Positions 33,035-41,804 of a DNA stretch of 53,158 bases are shown here, one piece after another. The translations under genes and the position numbers were made by a program. Positions within the stretch are counted from its first letter, which is position 1. Every line of letters begins with the position of its first letter. The DNA comes from JACDAN01 sp036554945 (GTDB lineage: Bacteria; Actinomycetota; Thermoleophilia; Gaiellales; Gaiellaceae): the NCBI GenBank assembly GCA_036554945.1, contig DATBMH010000076.1:1-53158 (forward strand), in the 5' to 3' direction. The notes under the pieces were generated by a model, which saw only the letters and a list, made by a program, of their open reading frames with translations, ran no database searches and was not told the DNA's origin.

Positions 33035-33879
33035 TGCCGTCGGCGCTCGCCGCCGCGCTCGTGACCGTGACGCTGTGGGGCTCGGCGTTCGTGGCCATCC
33101 GCGACGCCGGCCGCGAGCTCTCGCCGGGCTCGCTTGCGGTCGGCAGGCTGCTCGTGAGCCTCGTCGTGCTCGGCGCCGCCGCGCTGATCTGGCGCGAGCC
33201 GCTCCCGGGCCGGCACGACCTCGCCCGGATCGCTGTATTCGGGATCCTGTTCCTGGGCGTCTACAGCGTGGCGCTCAACGCGGCCGAGCGGCGCGTCGAC
33301 GCCGGGACCGCGGCGATGCTGATCAACGTCGGCCCGATCCTGATCGCCGTCCTCGCCGGGATCTTCCTGCGGGAGGGCTTTCCCCGCCGGCTCTTCGCGG
33401 GCTGCGCGGTCGCCTTCACCGGCTGTCTCCTGATCGGGCTCTCGGGCTCGCACACGAGCTCCCGCGTCGGCATCGCGCTGCTGATCGTCGCCGCCTTCGC
33501 GTACGCGACCGCGGTCGTCGTCCAGAAGACGGTGCTCGCGCGTGTGTCACCGCTGCAGGTGACCTGGCTGGGCTGCGCCGCCGCGACCGTCGTCTGCCTG
33601 CCGTTCGTCCCGACCCTGGTCGGCGAGCTCGACGACGCCGGCTCGGCGGGGATCGGCTGGGTCGTCTACCTCGGGATCGCCCCGACCGCGCTCGGCTTCG
33701 CCACCTGGGCGTACGCCCTCCGCGGGATGAGCGCGGGCCGGCTGGCGTCGCTCGCATACCTGATCCCGGTCGTGGCGATCCTGCTCGGCTGGGCGCTGCT
33801 CGGCGAGACGCCGCCGTGGCTCGCCGCCGCCGGCGGGGCGCTCTGCCTCGTGGGCGTCTCGCTCGCGCGGCGAGGCTAG
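33034..33879 (+). CDS. EamA/DMT family exporter
   Basis: A 281-residue drug/metabolite transporter with ten helices in two EamA halves. The first half begins LAAALVTVTLWGSAFVAIRDAG and includes YSVALNAAERRVDAGTAAMLINVGPILIAVLAGIFLREG; the second ends LASLAYLIPVVAILLGWALLGETPPW. EamA proteins often export amino acids or their derivatives. It is the last gene of the MocR-MFS-EamA operon. Two exporters with a PLP-type regulator suggest efflux of an amino-acid-like compound, which is inference. Confidence 0.9.
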   Translation: MPSALAAALVTVTLWGSAFVAIRDAGRELSPGSLAVGRLLVSLVVLGAAALIWREPLPGRHDLARIAVFGILFLGVYSVALNAAERRVDAGTAAMLINVGPILIAVLAGIFLREGFPRRLFAGCAVAFTGCLLIGLSGSHTSSRVGIALLIVAAFAYATAVVVQKTVLARVSPLQVTWLGCAAATVVCLPFVPTLVGELDDAGSAGIGWVVYLGIAPTALGFATWAYALRGMSAGRLASLAYLIPVVAILLGWALLGETPPWLAAAGGALCLVGVSLARRG

Positions 33880-33943
33880 TGCTCGACCTGCCCGCCGCCG
33901 CCGGGGGCGTAGGGTTGTCCTGACTCGACAAGGAGGCAGAGAG

Positions 33944-34228
33944 ATGGCGATCGCACGCGTAGTGGGATTCGACGGCGTCAGCCGTGATCGCATCGCGGAG
34001 ATGGAGCAGATGATGCGCGAGGAGGACCGGCCGGCCGACATCCCGGCCAAGGAGGTCATCGTGCTCCACGATCCCGAGGCCGAGAAGTCGCTCGTCCTCC
34101 TCTTCTTCGAGAGCGAGGACGACTACCGGCAGGCCGACGAGACGCTGAACGCGATGCCGGCGGGCGACACGCCCGGGCAGCGCACCTCCGTGACGCGGTA
34201 CGACGTGGCGATCCGGATGGCGGACTGA
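33944..34228 (+). CDS. Small ABM-like dimeric barrel protein
   Basis: A 94-residue protein, ARVVGFDGVSRDRIAEMEQMM at the start, then EVIVLHDPEAEKSLVLLFFESEDDYRQADETL and RTSVTRYDVAIRMAD. Length and strand-helix order suggest a ferredoxin-like alpha/beta barrel of the antibiotic biosynthesis monooxygenase type. The function is unknown. AAGGAGG precedes ATG. It converges on the response regulator, 11 bp apart. Confidence 0.75.
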   Translation: MAIARVVGFDGVSRDRIAEMEQMMREEDRPADIPAKEVIVLHDPEAEKSLVLLFFESEDDYRQADETLNAMPAGDTPGQRTSVTRYDVAIRMAD

Positions 34229-34239
34229 GGCCGCGGAAA

Positions 34240-34890
34240 CTACGTCGCCTCGAGGATCCCCGACTCGTAGGCGAGCACGACCGCCTGGACGCGGTCGCGG
34301 AGGTCGAGCTTCTGGAAGATGTGCGTGATGTGCGTCTTGACCGTCGTGTCGCTGATGTAGAGCTCCCGGCCGATCTCGGCGTTCGAGAGGCCGCGGGCGA
34401 TCAGGCGGAAGACGTCGAGCTCGCGCTCCGTGAGCTCGTCGAGGCCCTTCGGCGGCGTCGGCTGCCGGATGCGGGTGAATCGCTCGATCACGCGCTTCGT
34501 GACGGCGGGCGAGAGCAGCGCGTCCCCGTCCGCAACCGTTCGGATCGCCGCGAGGAGCTGCTCGGGCGGGTCGTCCTTGAGGACGAACCCGCTGGCCCCC
34601 ACGCGCAGCGCCTCGTAGACGTATTCGTCCAGGTCGAACGTGGTCAGGATCAGGACCCGTGCAGCGCCGTCCGCCTCGACGATCCGCTTCGTCGCCTGGA
34701 GGCCGTCGAGCTCGGGCATCCGGATGTCCATCAGCACGACATTCGGGCTGAAGCGCGCCGCCTTGTCGACTGCCTCGAGGCCGTTACTCGCCTCGGCGAC
34801 GACCTCGATGTCCTCCTCTCCGCCGAGGAGCATGCGGAAGCCCGCGCGGACCATCGACTGGTCGTCGGCCACGAGGACGCGGATCGTCAT
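34240..34890 (-). CDS. NarL/LuxR-type response regulator
   Basis: A 216-residue regulator. The receiver domain has acidic pair VLVADDQSM, phosphoacceptor Asp55 in VVLMDIRMPELDG, Thr in VLILTTFDLDEYV and Lys in GFVLKDDPPE. The C-terminal helix-turn-helix reads LTERELDVFRLIARGLSNAEIGREL, SDTTVKTHITHIFQKL. The ATG overlaps the kinase stop (ATGA). A likely target is the repeat at 36082-36103 in the divergent gap to the MmpL gene. Confidence 0.95.
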   Translation of the reverse strand: MTIRVLVADDQSMVRAGFRMLLGGEEDIEVVAEASNGLEAVDKAARFSPNVVLMDIRMPELDGLQATKRIVEADGAARVLILTTFDLDEYVYEALRVGASGFVLKDDPPEQLLAAIRTVADGDALLSPAVTKRVIERFTRIRQPTPPKGLDELTERELDVFRLIARGLSNAEIGRELYISDTTVKTHITHIFQKLDLRDRVQAVVLAYESGILEAT

Positions 34891-36050
34891 CGCCCGTTTC
34901 CGCTCACCGGAAGGCGCGTGGTGAGGACGAAGCCGCCCTGGGCCGTTGTTCCGGTGGTCATCTCGCCGCCGTAGATCTTCACGCGCTCGCGCATGCCGAC
35001 GAGCCCGTGCCCGAGGCCGTCGCTCGCTGCGGCCCCGCGGCCGTCGTCGCGGACCTCGATCTGCAGCTCGCCGGGCGCGTACCGCACCGTCACGTCGGCG
35101 TGGTCGGCGTGGGCGTGCTTGAGGACGTTGGTCAGCCCCTCCTGGATGATCCGGTAGGCGGAGAGGTCGATCGCTCGGGTGAGCGGGTACGGCTCGCCGT
35201 CGCGTCGGAGCCGCACGTCCAGCCCGGCGCGGCCGATCTCCTCGAGCAGCGGCTCGAGGCTGTCGAGGCCCGGCTGGGGGGTCAGCTCGAGATCCTGCCC
35301 GTCCTGGCGCATCGCGCCCAGGAGCTGTCGCATCTCCGTCAACGCCGCGCGGCCGGTCTGCTCCACGCCCTTCAGCGCATCCTTGTCGTCGCCGAGCGCT
35401 TCGGGGAGCTTGTGCCGGACGGCGCCGATCTGGAGCACCATCACGCTGACGGCGTGCGCGACGACGTCGTGGAGCTCGCGCGCGATGCGGGCGCGCTCCT
35501 CGGCGACCGCGATCCGCGCCGCCGCCTCACGCTCGCGCTCCGCGAGCGCCGCGCGCTCCTCCGCTGCCTGTGCCTGCGCCGCCCGCTCGCGCAGCGCGTA
35601 TCCCGCCAGCCACCCGATCGCGAACAGCAGCGGCGTGAAGACGAAGTCGCCCGGCGAGCTGTTCGGGGCGTTGTAGATGATGATCGCCGCCCCCGCGAGG
35701 ACGACGACGAGCCCGATCCGCGCCTGGGAGGCGTCGTCGAGATTGCCGAGCAGGAAGGCGGCTGCCAGTCCCGCCACAGATGCAGTCACGGCGAAGGGCA
35801 CGAGCCGCCCGTCCACGAACGACACCGCCGCGGCCGCGAGCCAGACGCACGCCGGCGCGCCGAAGGGGAACCGGCGGCGAAGGAGCAGCGGCAGGACGAT
35901 GAGGGAGAACCCCGGTACGAGGAGCCATCGGGTCGTGGTGGGAGCGTCCGGGTCGTCCCGGAGCGCGACGTCGAGCATCCCGGCGACCGCTGCAAGGACG
36001 ATCAGGGCGTCGAGCCCGTGCCTGCGCGCGAGGGAGCCGAGGCGCTTCAC
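34887..36050 (-). CDS. HisKA_3 sensor histidine kinase
   Basis: A 387-residue kinase with five or six N-terminal helices (residues about 10-152), a short coiled coil, and a HisKA_3 domain in which His194 sits in RIARELHDVVAHAVSVMVLQ. The ATP domain has YRIIQEGLTNVLKHAHA (N box), EVRDDGRG and GHGLVGMRERVKIYGG (G boxes). It starts with GTG 36050 and is the partner of the overlapping response regulator. The membrane part lacks a large extracellular domain, as in intramembrane envelope-stress kinases. Confidence 0.93.
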   Translation of the reverse strand: MKRLGSLARRHGLDALIVLAAVAGMLDVALRDDPDAPTTTRWLLVPGFSLIVLPLLLRRRFPFGAPACVWLAAAAVSFVDGRLVPFAVTASVAGLAAAFLLGNLDDASQARIGLVVVLAGAAIIIYNAPNSSPGDFVFTPLLFAIGWLAGYALRERAAQAQAAEERAALAEREREAAARIAVAEERARIARELHDVVAHAVSVMVLQIGAVRHKLPEALGDDKDALKGVEQTGRAALTEMRQLLGAMRQDGQDLELTPQPGLDSLEPLLEEIGRAGLDVRLRRDGEPYPLTRAIDLSAYRIIQEGLTNVLKHAHADHADVTVRYAPGELQIEVRDDGRGAAASDGLGHGLVGMRERVKIYGGEMTTGTTAQGGFVLTTRLPVSGNGR

Positions 36051-36081
36051 GCGTTGAACGTACTCCAGGGGCTGCCGGGCC

Positions 36082-36103
36082 GCCTCCTACCCGAGTAGGA
36101 GGC
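36082..36103. promoter_or_regulatory. Perfect inverted repeat between kinase and MmpL genes
   Basis: GCCTCCTAC, spacer CCGA, GTAGGAGGC: 9-bp perfect arms in the divergent gap, 31 bp from the kinase start and 86 bp from the MmpL start. NarL/LuxR-type response regulators bind such paired repeats, so it is a likely operator for the adjacent system. Confidence 0.6.
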
Positions 36104-36189
36104 CGAATCCGACCCCCCGCCGACGCCGCGGCGGCGCCGCGGACCTAGCGTCATCCCCAGTCGTCAATCACATCCAAGGAGGAACCGAA

Positions 36190-38412
36190 GTGACGCGCAA
36201 GACCCCCAAGCTCAACCTCGCGGCCCGGATGGGCCGCTGGAGCGCCCGTCACTGGAAGACCGCGACGTTCGGCTGGCTGGCGCTCGTCATCGCGGCATTC
36301 ATGGTCGGCGGCGCGGTCGGAACGAAGACGATCGACCCGAACACCGCCGGCCCGGGCGAGTCCGGCCGGATGGATCGCATCCTCGACGCCGGGTTCAAGC
36401 AGCCCGCCGCCGAGAGCGTCCTCATCCAGAGCGACACGCTCGGCACGGGCGATCCGGCGTTCAAGGCCGCGATCGAGGACGTCGTCGCCGGCGTCTCGGC
36501 GCTGGACGTCGTCCAGAACGTGCAGTCGCCGCTCGACCCGGCGAACCGCGGGCAGCTCTCGAGGAGCGGTCAGGCGGCCATCGTCGAGTTCGAGATCCGC
36601 GGCGAGGCCGACAAGGCCGTCGACGAGATCCAGCCCGTCCTCGACAAGGTCGACGACGCGCAGCGGGCGCATCCGCAGCTCTTCATCGGCGAGTTCGGCG
36701 ACGCGAGCGCAGTGCACGCCGTCGACACCGCGTTCGCCGACGACCTCGACAAGGCGGGGCTCTTCTCGCTCCCGCTCACGCTGATCATCCTGGTCGTCGC
36801 CTTCGGCGCCCTGGTGGCCGCGGGCATCCCGCTGCTCCTCGGGCTCACCGCGGTCTTCGCGACCTTCGGGCTGCTCGCGGTGTCGAGCCAGGTGCTCCCG
36901 GTCGCGAACGAGGCTTTCGCGGTCGTACTGCTGATCGGGCTCGCCGTGGGCGTCGACTACTCGATGTTCTACTTGAAGCGCGAACGCGAGGAGCGGGCGG
37001 CTGGACGGAGCGAGCAGGCCGCCCTCGAGGCCGCTGCTGCGACGTCTGGCCGCTCGGTCCTCATCTCCGGCCTGACCGTCATGGTGGCGATGGCCGGGAT
37101 GTTCCTCACCGGCGACTCGACCTTCGCGTCGTTCGCGGTGGCGACCATCGCGGTTGTCGCGATCGCGATGCTCGGCTCGCTGACCGTGCTTCCCGCGCTG
37201 CTCTCGCGGCTCGGCGACAAGGTCGACCGGGGCCGGGTCCCGTTCGTGCGGCGGCTCCGCCGCGACGACGGCGAGGGCCGGTTCTGGAGCGCGATCGTCG
37301 ATCGCGTCCTCCGGCGGCCGGTGCTCTCGACGGTGCTCGCCGGCGGCCTCCTGCTGGCGCTGGCCCTCCCGGCGATCCAGCTCAAGATGGTCAAGCCCGG
37401 TCCGGACACCTTCCCGCAGTCGCTCGACATCGTGCAGACGTACAACCGGATGCAGGAGGCCTTCCCGGGCACCGCGCTTCCGGCCAACGTCGTCGTGAAG
37501 GCTCCCGACGTCAACGCTCCGGAAGTGCGAGCGGCGATCGGCAGGCTCGAGCAGCAGGCGCTCGCCAGCGGGCGGATGCAGGAGCCCGTCACCGTCGACG
37601 TCAACCGGGACGGAACGGTCGCCAACGTCACGATCCCGATCGCCGGAACGGGAACCGACGACCAGTCGGTCGCGGCGCTCGAGACCCTCCGCGAGGAGAT
37701 CGTGCCGAGCACGGTCGGCCGGCTTCCGGGCTCGGAGAGCGGTGTCACCGGTCTGTCGGCGCAGTGGAAGGACCAGACGGACGAGATGACCTCGAAGCTC
37801 CCGCTCGTCGTCGGCTTCGTCCTGCTGTTCGCCTTCGGGCTGATGCTGGTCGCATTCCGCTCGCTGGTGGTCGCGGCGAAGGCAATCGCGCTCAACCTGC
37901 TGTCGGTCGCAGCGGCGTACGGCGTGCTGGTGATCGTCTTCCAGCACGGCTTCGCCAAGGGCCTGCTCGGGTTCAGCTCGACGTCCGGGATCGACCCCGT
38001 CGTGCCGCTCCTGCTGTTCGTGATCCTCTTCGGCCTGTCGATGGACTACCACGTCCTCGTCCTCGGCCGGATCCGGGAGGCGTACTACGGCGGCAGGAAC
38101 ATGGACGACGCGATCTCCTACGGGATCAAGCGGACGGCCGGCGTCGTCACGAGCGCGGCGGTCGTCATGGTCGCCGTGTTCTCGATCTTCGCCGTCCTCT
38201 CGATGCTGTTCTTCAAGCAGTTCGGCGTCGGGCTCGCGACGGCGATCCTGATCGACGCGACGATCGTCCGCGGGGTGCTCCTGCCGGCGACGATGAAGCT
38301 GCTCGGCGAGTGGAACTGGTACCTGCCGCGGTGGCTGCAGTGGCTGCCGCGACTCGAGGGCGGCTCGGACGAGCCGGCCCCGGAGACCGGCCCGGTCCCG
38401 AGCTCCGCGTAG
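36190..38412 (+). CDS. MmpL/MMPL family RND transporter
   Basis: A 740-residue RND-fold transporter with two repeats of one helix, an outer domain and five helices. Typical segments are GLAVGVDYSMFYLKREREERAAG (essential Asp-Tyr pair), FLTGDSTFASFAVATIAVVAIAMLGSLTVLPALLSRLGDKVD in the first half, and LLLFVILFGLSMDYHVLVLGRIREAY with GLATAILIDATIVRGVLLPATMKLLG in the second. MmpL proteins export lipids or drugs with the proton gradient. GTG 36190 follows AAGGAGGA. It faces a two-component system across an inverted repeat and probably answers to it. Confidence 0.93.
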   Translation: MTRKTPKLNLAARMGRWSARHWKTATFGWLALVIAAFMVGGAVGTKTIDPNTAGPGESGRMDRILDAGFKQPAAESVLIQSDTLGTGDPAFKAAIEDVVAGVSALDVVQNVQSPLDPANRGQLSRSGQAAIVEFEIRGEADKAVDEIQPVLDKVDDAQRAHPQLFIGEFGDASAVHAVDTAFADDLDKAGLFSLPLTLIILVVAFGALVAAGIPLLLGLTAVFATFGLLAVSSQVLPVANEAFAVVLLIGLAVGVDYSMFYLKREREERAAGRSEQAALEAAAATSGRSVLISGLTVMVAMAGMFLTGDSTFASFAVATIAVVAIAMLGSLTVLPALLSRLGDKVDRGRVPFVRRLRRDDGEGRFWSAIVDRVLRRPVLSTVLAGGLLLALALPAIQLKMVKPGPDTFPQSLDIVQTYNRMQEAFPGTALPANVVVKAPDVNAPEVRAAIGRLEQQALASGRMQEPVTVDVNRDGTVANVTIPIAGTGTDDQSVAALETLREEIVPSTVGRLPGSESGVTGLSAQWKDQTDEMTSKLPLVVGFVLLFAFGLMLVAFRSLVVAAKAIALNLLSVAAAYGVLVIVFQHGFAKGLLGFSSTSGIDPVVPLLLFVILFGLSMDYHVLVLGRIREAYYGGRNMDDAISYGIKRTAGVVTSAAVVMVAVFSIFAVLSMLFFKQFGVGLATAILIDATIVRGVLLPATMKLLGEWNWYLPRWLQWLPRLEGGSDEPAPETGPVPSSA

Positions 38413-38423
38413 CGCAACCCGTC

Positions 38424-39011
38424 CTAGGGCGAGAGGGCCGGCACCCGCCGGCCCTCTCGCGCGCAGTCGATCAGCGTCGCGAGGCGGCGCGCCCGCGTCT
38501 CCTCGCGCTTCGCGCTGACGACCCAGAAGATCGCGGTCGTCCGGTAGCCGCGGGGCTGGGCCTGGAAGAACTCCCACGCCTGCGGGTCGGCGCGGAAATC
38601 GCGCTCCTGTTCCCGGCTGAGCCTGGCCTTGTGCCGGTTCTCGTAGGTGTAGACGCCGGTCTTCTCCGGGCTGCGGGCCGCGAACGCCGCCTCGCCGGCC
38701 GGCCGCATGCGTCCCTGCTTGCGCAGCTCCGCGACCTTCGCGACGTTGACCGCGCTCCAGTTGCTGCGCGGATCGCGCGGAGTGAAGCGCTGCCGGTGCC
38801 GCTCGTCGTCGATCCGCTGCAGCTTGCCGTCGATCCACCCGAAGCAGAGCGCCTCGTCGACCGCCTCCGACCAGGTCAGCGTCGGCTTCCCGGTCGCCTT
38901 CTTCCAGTAGCCGACCCAGAGCTCCCTCTCGGTCTCGTGGTGCTCCTCGAGCCAGGCGCGGAGCTCCTCCGGCGCGCTGAAGAAGATCGCGTCGGCCACG
39001 GCTCGGCTCAA
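38424..39011 (-). CDS. YdeI/OmpD-associated family protein
   Basis: A 195-residue protein: IFFSAPEELRAWLEEHHETERELWVGYWKKATGKPTLTWSEAVDEALCFGWIDGKLQRID, then PRDPRSNWSAVNVAKVAELRKQGRMRPAG. The YdeI group carries this pattern; its role is poorly known, with links to peptide resistance. A TTG at 39011 overlaps the reductase stop (TTGA); GTG 38999 is an alternative start. Its 3-prime end codes through a 14-bp perfect hairpin. Confidence 0.83.
   Translation of the reverse strand: MSRAVADAIFFSAPEELRAWLEEHHETERELWVGYWKKATGKPTLTWSEAVDEALCFGWIDGKLQRIDDERHRQRFTPRDPRSNWSAVNVAKVAELRKQGRMRPAGEAAFAARSPEKTGVYTYENRHKARLSREQERDFRADPQAWEFFQAQPRGYRTTAIFWVVSAKREETRARRLATLIDCAREGRRVPALSP
38429..38460. terminator. 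14-bp perfect hairpin between MmpL and YdeI genes
   Basis: GCGAGAGGGCCGGC, loop ACCC, GCCGGCCCTCTCGC: a fully paired 14-bp stem with a 4-nt loop, the strongest hairpin in the window. It starts 17 bp after the MmpL stop and lies within the last codons of YdeI. Being symmetrical, it can act on both strands. No T tract follows. Confidence 0.65.
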
Positions 39012-39976
39012 GGCCCGCCGGCGATCCGGATGACGACGTTGCCGCTCTTCTGGCCGGACTCGACGTAGCCCGCCGCCTCGACGATGTCGTCGAGTGCGTA
39101 CGTCCGGTCGATCACCGGCCGGTACTTCCCCGCCTCCACGAGCTGCCTGACGAGCAGGAGGTCCTCCTGGCGGTAGCGGCCGATCCCGACCGTCGCGCGC
39201 CTGCTCCCTACGAGGCGCGTGACGAGCGCGAGCAGCGGCACGTGGTACATGAACCCGAGATCCATGGAGATGTAGATCCCACCCTCGTCCAGCGACCGGC
39301 GGCAGCGGCGGAACGAGTGCTTGCCCACGGCGTCGAAGATCACGTCGTACGTCTCGCCGTTCCTCGTGAAGTCCTCGCGCAGCCGGTCGATGACGTCGTG
39401 CGCGCCCAGCGACCGGACGAGCTCGAGGTCCTTCGTGTCGCAGACAGCGGTCACCTCGGCGCCGAAGTGGTGCGCGAGCAGCTGGACCGCGGCCGTCCCG
39501 ACCGAGCCGCCCGCGCCGTAGACCAGGACGCTCTTGCCGTCCACCGGGTACGCCGGCCGCAAGCAGCTCAGCGCCAGGAGCGAGCCGTCGGGGATCGCCG
39601 CCGCCTCCTCGAACGTCAGCCTCTCGGGCTTCGGCGCGATCACGCCGCTCTCGGCGACGACGACGTACTCCGCCGTCGAGCCCTCCTTGGTGCCGAACAC
39701 CTCCTCGCCGGCGCGGCGCTCGGTCACACCCGCGCCGACCTCCTCGACGACGCCGGCGAACTCCGTCCCGAACGAGGTCCGCCTCGGACGGCGGATACCC
39801 GTGGCGAGGCGCACGAACTTGTACTCCTTGAACCGCACGCCCATCGCGTCGCCGCGGGTGACCGTCGAGGCGAGGACGCGGACGAGCACCTCGTCGTCGT
39901 TCGGCACCGGCCGCTCGACCTCGTCGACGCGCAGCACCTCGGGCGGCCCGTAGCGGTCGTGGACGACAGCGCGCAT
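39008..39976 (-). CDS. NAD(P)-dependent quinone oxidoreductase-like protein (MDR family)
   Basis: A 322-residue medium-chain reductase: GroES-like start MRAVVHDRYGPPEVLRVDEVERPVP, TSFGTEFAGVVEEVGAGVTERRAGEEVFG, then NAD(P) fold VLVYGAGGSVGTAAVQLLAHHFGAEVTAVC and VIFDAVGKHSFRRC. The catalytic and structural zinc Cys and His are absent, so it belongs to the zinc-free quinone/enone reductase group. The ATG at 39976 is 20 bp from the divergent hydrolase start, leaving little room for separate promoters. Confidence 0.9.
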   Translation of the reverse strand: MRAVVHDRYGPPEVLRVDEVERPVPNDDEVLVRVLASTVTRGDAMGVRFKEYKFVRLATGIRRPRRTSFGTEFAGVVEEVGAGVTERRAGEEVFGTKEGSTAEYVVVAESGVIAPKPERLTFEEAAAIPDGSLLALSCLRPAYPVDGKSVLVYGAGGSVGTAAVQLLAHHFGAEVTAVCDTKDLELVRSLGAHDVIDRLREDFTRNGETYDVIFDAVGKHSFRRCRRSLDEGGIYISMDLGFMYHVPLLALVTRLVGSRRATVGIGRYRQEDLLLVRQLVEAGKYRPVIDRTYALDDIVEAAGYVESGQKSGNVVIRIAGGP

Positions 39977-39996
39977 CAGGCAGACTCTGGCACGAG

Positions 39997-40572
39997 ATGG
40001 CAGAGGTGCTGCTCTTCCATCACGCGCAGGGCCAGACCGAGGGCTTCCACGCGTTCGCCGACGAGCTTCGGGCCGCCGGTCACACCGTGCACACACCCGA
40101 CCTCTACGACGGTCGCACGTTCGACACGCTGGACGACGGCGTCGCGTACGCACAGGAGGTCGGCTTCGGCGAGATCATCGAGCGGGGGACACGCGAGGCG
40201 GACGGTCTCCCGAGCGAGCTCGTCTACGCCGGCTTCTCGCTCGGCGTGCTGCCGGCGCAGAAGCTCGCGCAGACCCGGCCGGGCGCCCGGGGCGCGCTGC
40301 TCTTCTACTCGTGCGTGCCGACGTCGGAGTTCGGGTCGTGGCCGGACGGCGTCCCGGTCCAAGTCCACGGGATGGACAACGATCCGATCTTCGTCGGGGA
40401 GGGCGACGTCGAGTTCGCGCGCGCCCTCGTCGACGAGGCGGATGACGGGGAGCTGTTCCTCTACCCCGGCGACCAGCACTACTTCGCGGACAGCAGCCTG
40501 CCGAGCTACGACGAGGCGGCGGCCAGGCTACTCACCGATCGCGTGCTGGCGTTCCTCGCGGCGCGCAGCTGA
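39997..40572 (+). CDS. Dienelactone hydrolase family protein
   Basis: A 191-residue alpha/beta hydrolase: VLLFHHAQGQTEGFHAFADELRAAGHTVHTPDLYDGRTF, nucleophile elbow YAGFSLGVLPAQKLA, acid near GMDNDPIF, and His in YPGDQHYFADSS. The family nucleophile is usually Cys (GxCxG); here it is Ser (GFSLG), which suggests esterase rather than classical dienelactone hydrolase activity. The last 45 bases overlap the convergent cyclase gene. Confidence 0.87.
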   Translation: MAEVLLFHHAQGQTEGFHAFADELRAAGHTVHTPDLYDGRTFDTLDDGVAYAQEVGFGEIIERGTREADGLPSELVYAGFSLGVLPAQKLAQTRPGARGALLFYSCVPTSEFGSWPDGVPVQVHGMDNDPIFVGEGDVEFARALVDEADDGELFLYPGDQHYFADSSLPSYDEAAARLLTDRVLAFLAARS

Positions 40573-41793
40573 CCGGTCGCCTCGCGCTCGGATCAGGTAC
40601 CAGGTCTCGACCTCGCCCTTCCCCTTGAGCGCGATCGTGCCGCGCGGCTCGCACTCGAACTCGCCGGCGAGCAGCTCGTACGTCGCCCGGGTGATCTGGA
40701 TCCGCCCAGGCGTTCCGTGCGACTCCATGCGGCTGGCCGTGTTCACGGCGTCGCCCCAGAGGTCGTAGAGGAAGCGCTTCCGGCCGATCACGCCGGCGAC
40801 CACCGGGCCCGAGTTGATGCCGACGCGGAGCTCGTGCCCGGGGTGCCCGACGCCCTCCGAGCGCATCGCGTCGAGCATGTCGAGCGCCATCAGGGCGAGC
40901 GCCCGCGCATGGTCGGGACGGGGGGTGGGAACGCCCGCGGCGACCATGTAGCAGTCGCCGATCGTCTTGATCTTCTCGAGCCCGTGCTGCTCGGCGAGGT
41001 CGTCGAAGTGGCTGAACAGCCGGTCGAGGTAGCCGACGACGTCGGCGGGCGGCCGCTGCTCCGACCAGGGCGTGAAGTCGACCACGTCGGCGAACAGGAT
41101 CGAGGCCGACCCGATCTGGTCCGCGATCGGCTGGGTCTGCGCCTTCAGCTTCTCGGCGATCGAGCGGGGCAGGATGTTGAGCAGGAGGTTGTCGGCCTTG
41201 GCCTGCTCCTCGCGGAGCGCGTCCAGCGCGTCGCGGCGCTGGCTCGCGAACACGGCGAGCAGCGTGAACATGATCGCCCCGCCGACCGCGATGTTCAGCG
41301 CCAGCATCGTGCTCGTGAACCAGGCGGGGAGCTGGTCCCAAACCGGCCCGATCAGCTCGCCGGCGATCCCCGAGCCGAGGAAGACGACCACGAATGCGAC
41401 GTACCAGCCGATCGCGGACCGGACGTCGCTGAAGACGAGCGCGCCGAGCGGCGCGAGGATCCCCCACAGGCCCACGCCGCCGGACTCCAGGAAGCCGCCC
41501 AGCGGGATCATCGACAGTGTCGGCGCGAGCAGGATGTCGACCTGGCCCACGCGCAGCAGCCACGGGAAGTCGCGCGTGCGCGAGAACACGGCGATGGCGC
41601 CGAGCAGGACGCCGAAGTACACGAGCGGCACCACGCCGACCGGCGACCCGAACGAGAGGTACAGCGCCCCCCACAGGGCGGCGACCGGCAGGATCAGCAC
41701 CGAGATCAGGACGAGCAGTGCCTTGCGGGCGCGCAGGTCCTCGTCGTCTTCGGGATCCGCGCCGACCGCACGGATCCAGTCCAGGAAGCGCAT
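40528..41793 (-). CDS. Membrane-bound class III adenylate/guanylate cyclase
   Basis: A 421-residue protein: a hydrophobic N-terminal half with about six helices (residues 25-205), a short coiled linker (ALREEQAKADNLLLNILP), and a class III cyclase domain from about 225: ASILFADVVDFTPWSEQ (metal Asp), KTIGDCYMVAAG, LRVGINSGPVVAGVIGRKRFLYDLWGDAVNTASRMES. Metal and transition-state residues are present. It makes cAMP (or cGMP) as a membrane signal. It is 11 bp downstream of LtrA and likely co-transcribed. Confidence 0.92.
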   Translation of the reverse strand: MRFLDWIRAVGADPEDDEDLRARKALLVLISVLILPVAALWGALYLSFGSPVGVVPLVYFGVLLGAIAVFSRTRDFPWLLRVGQVDILLAPTLSMIPLGGFLESGGVGLWGILAPLGALVFSDVRSAIGWYVAFVVVFLGSGIAGELIGPVWDQLPAWFTSTMLALNIAVGGAIMFTLLAVFASQRRDALDALREEQAKADNLLLNILPRSIAEKLKAQTQPIADQIGSASILFADVVDFTPWSEQRPPADVVGYLDRLFSHFDDLAEQHGLEKIKTIGDCYMVAAGVPTPRPDHARALALMALDMLDAMRSEGVGHPGHELRVGINSGPVVAGVIGRKRFLYDLWGDAVNTASRMESHGTPGRIQITRATYELLAGEFECEPRGTIALKGKGEVETWYLIRARGDRSAARREERQHAIGE

Positions 41794-41804
41794 CGCCGGA
41801 GACG

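Noticed and set aside
36151..38838. A long minus-strand frame opposite the MmpL gene.
   Set aside because: Opposite-strand artefact; MmpL motifs on the plus strand are unambiguous.
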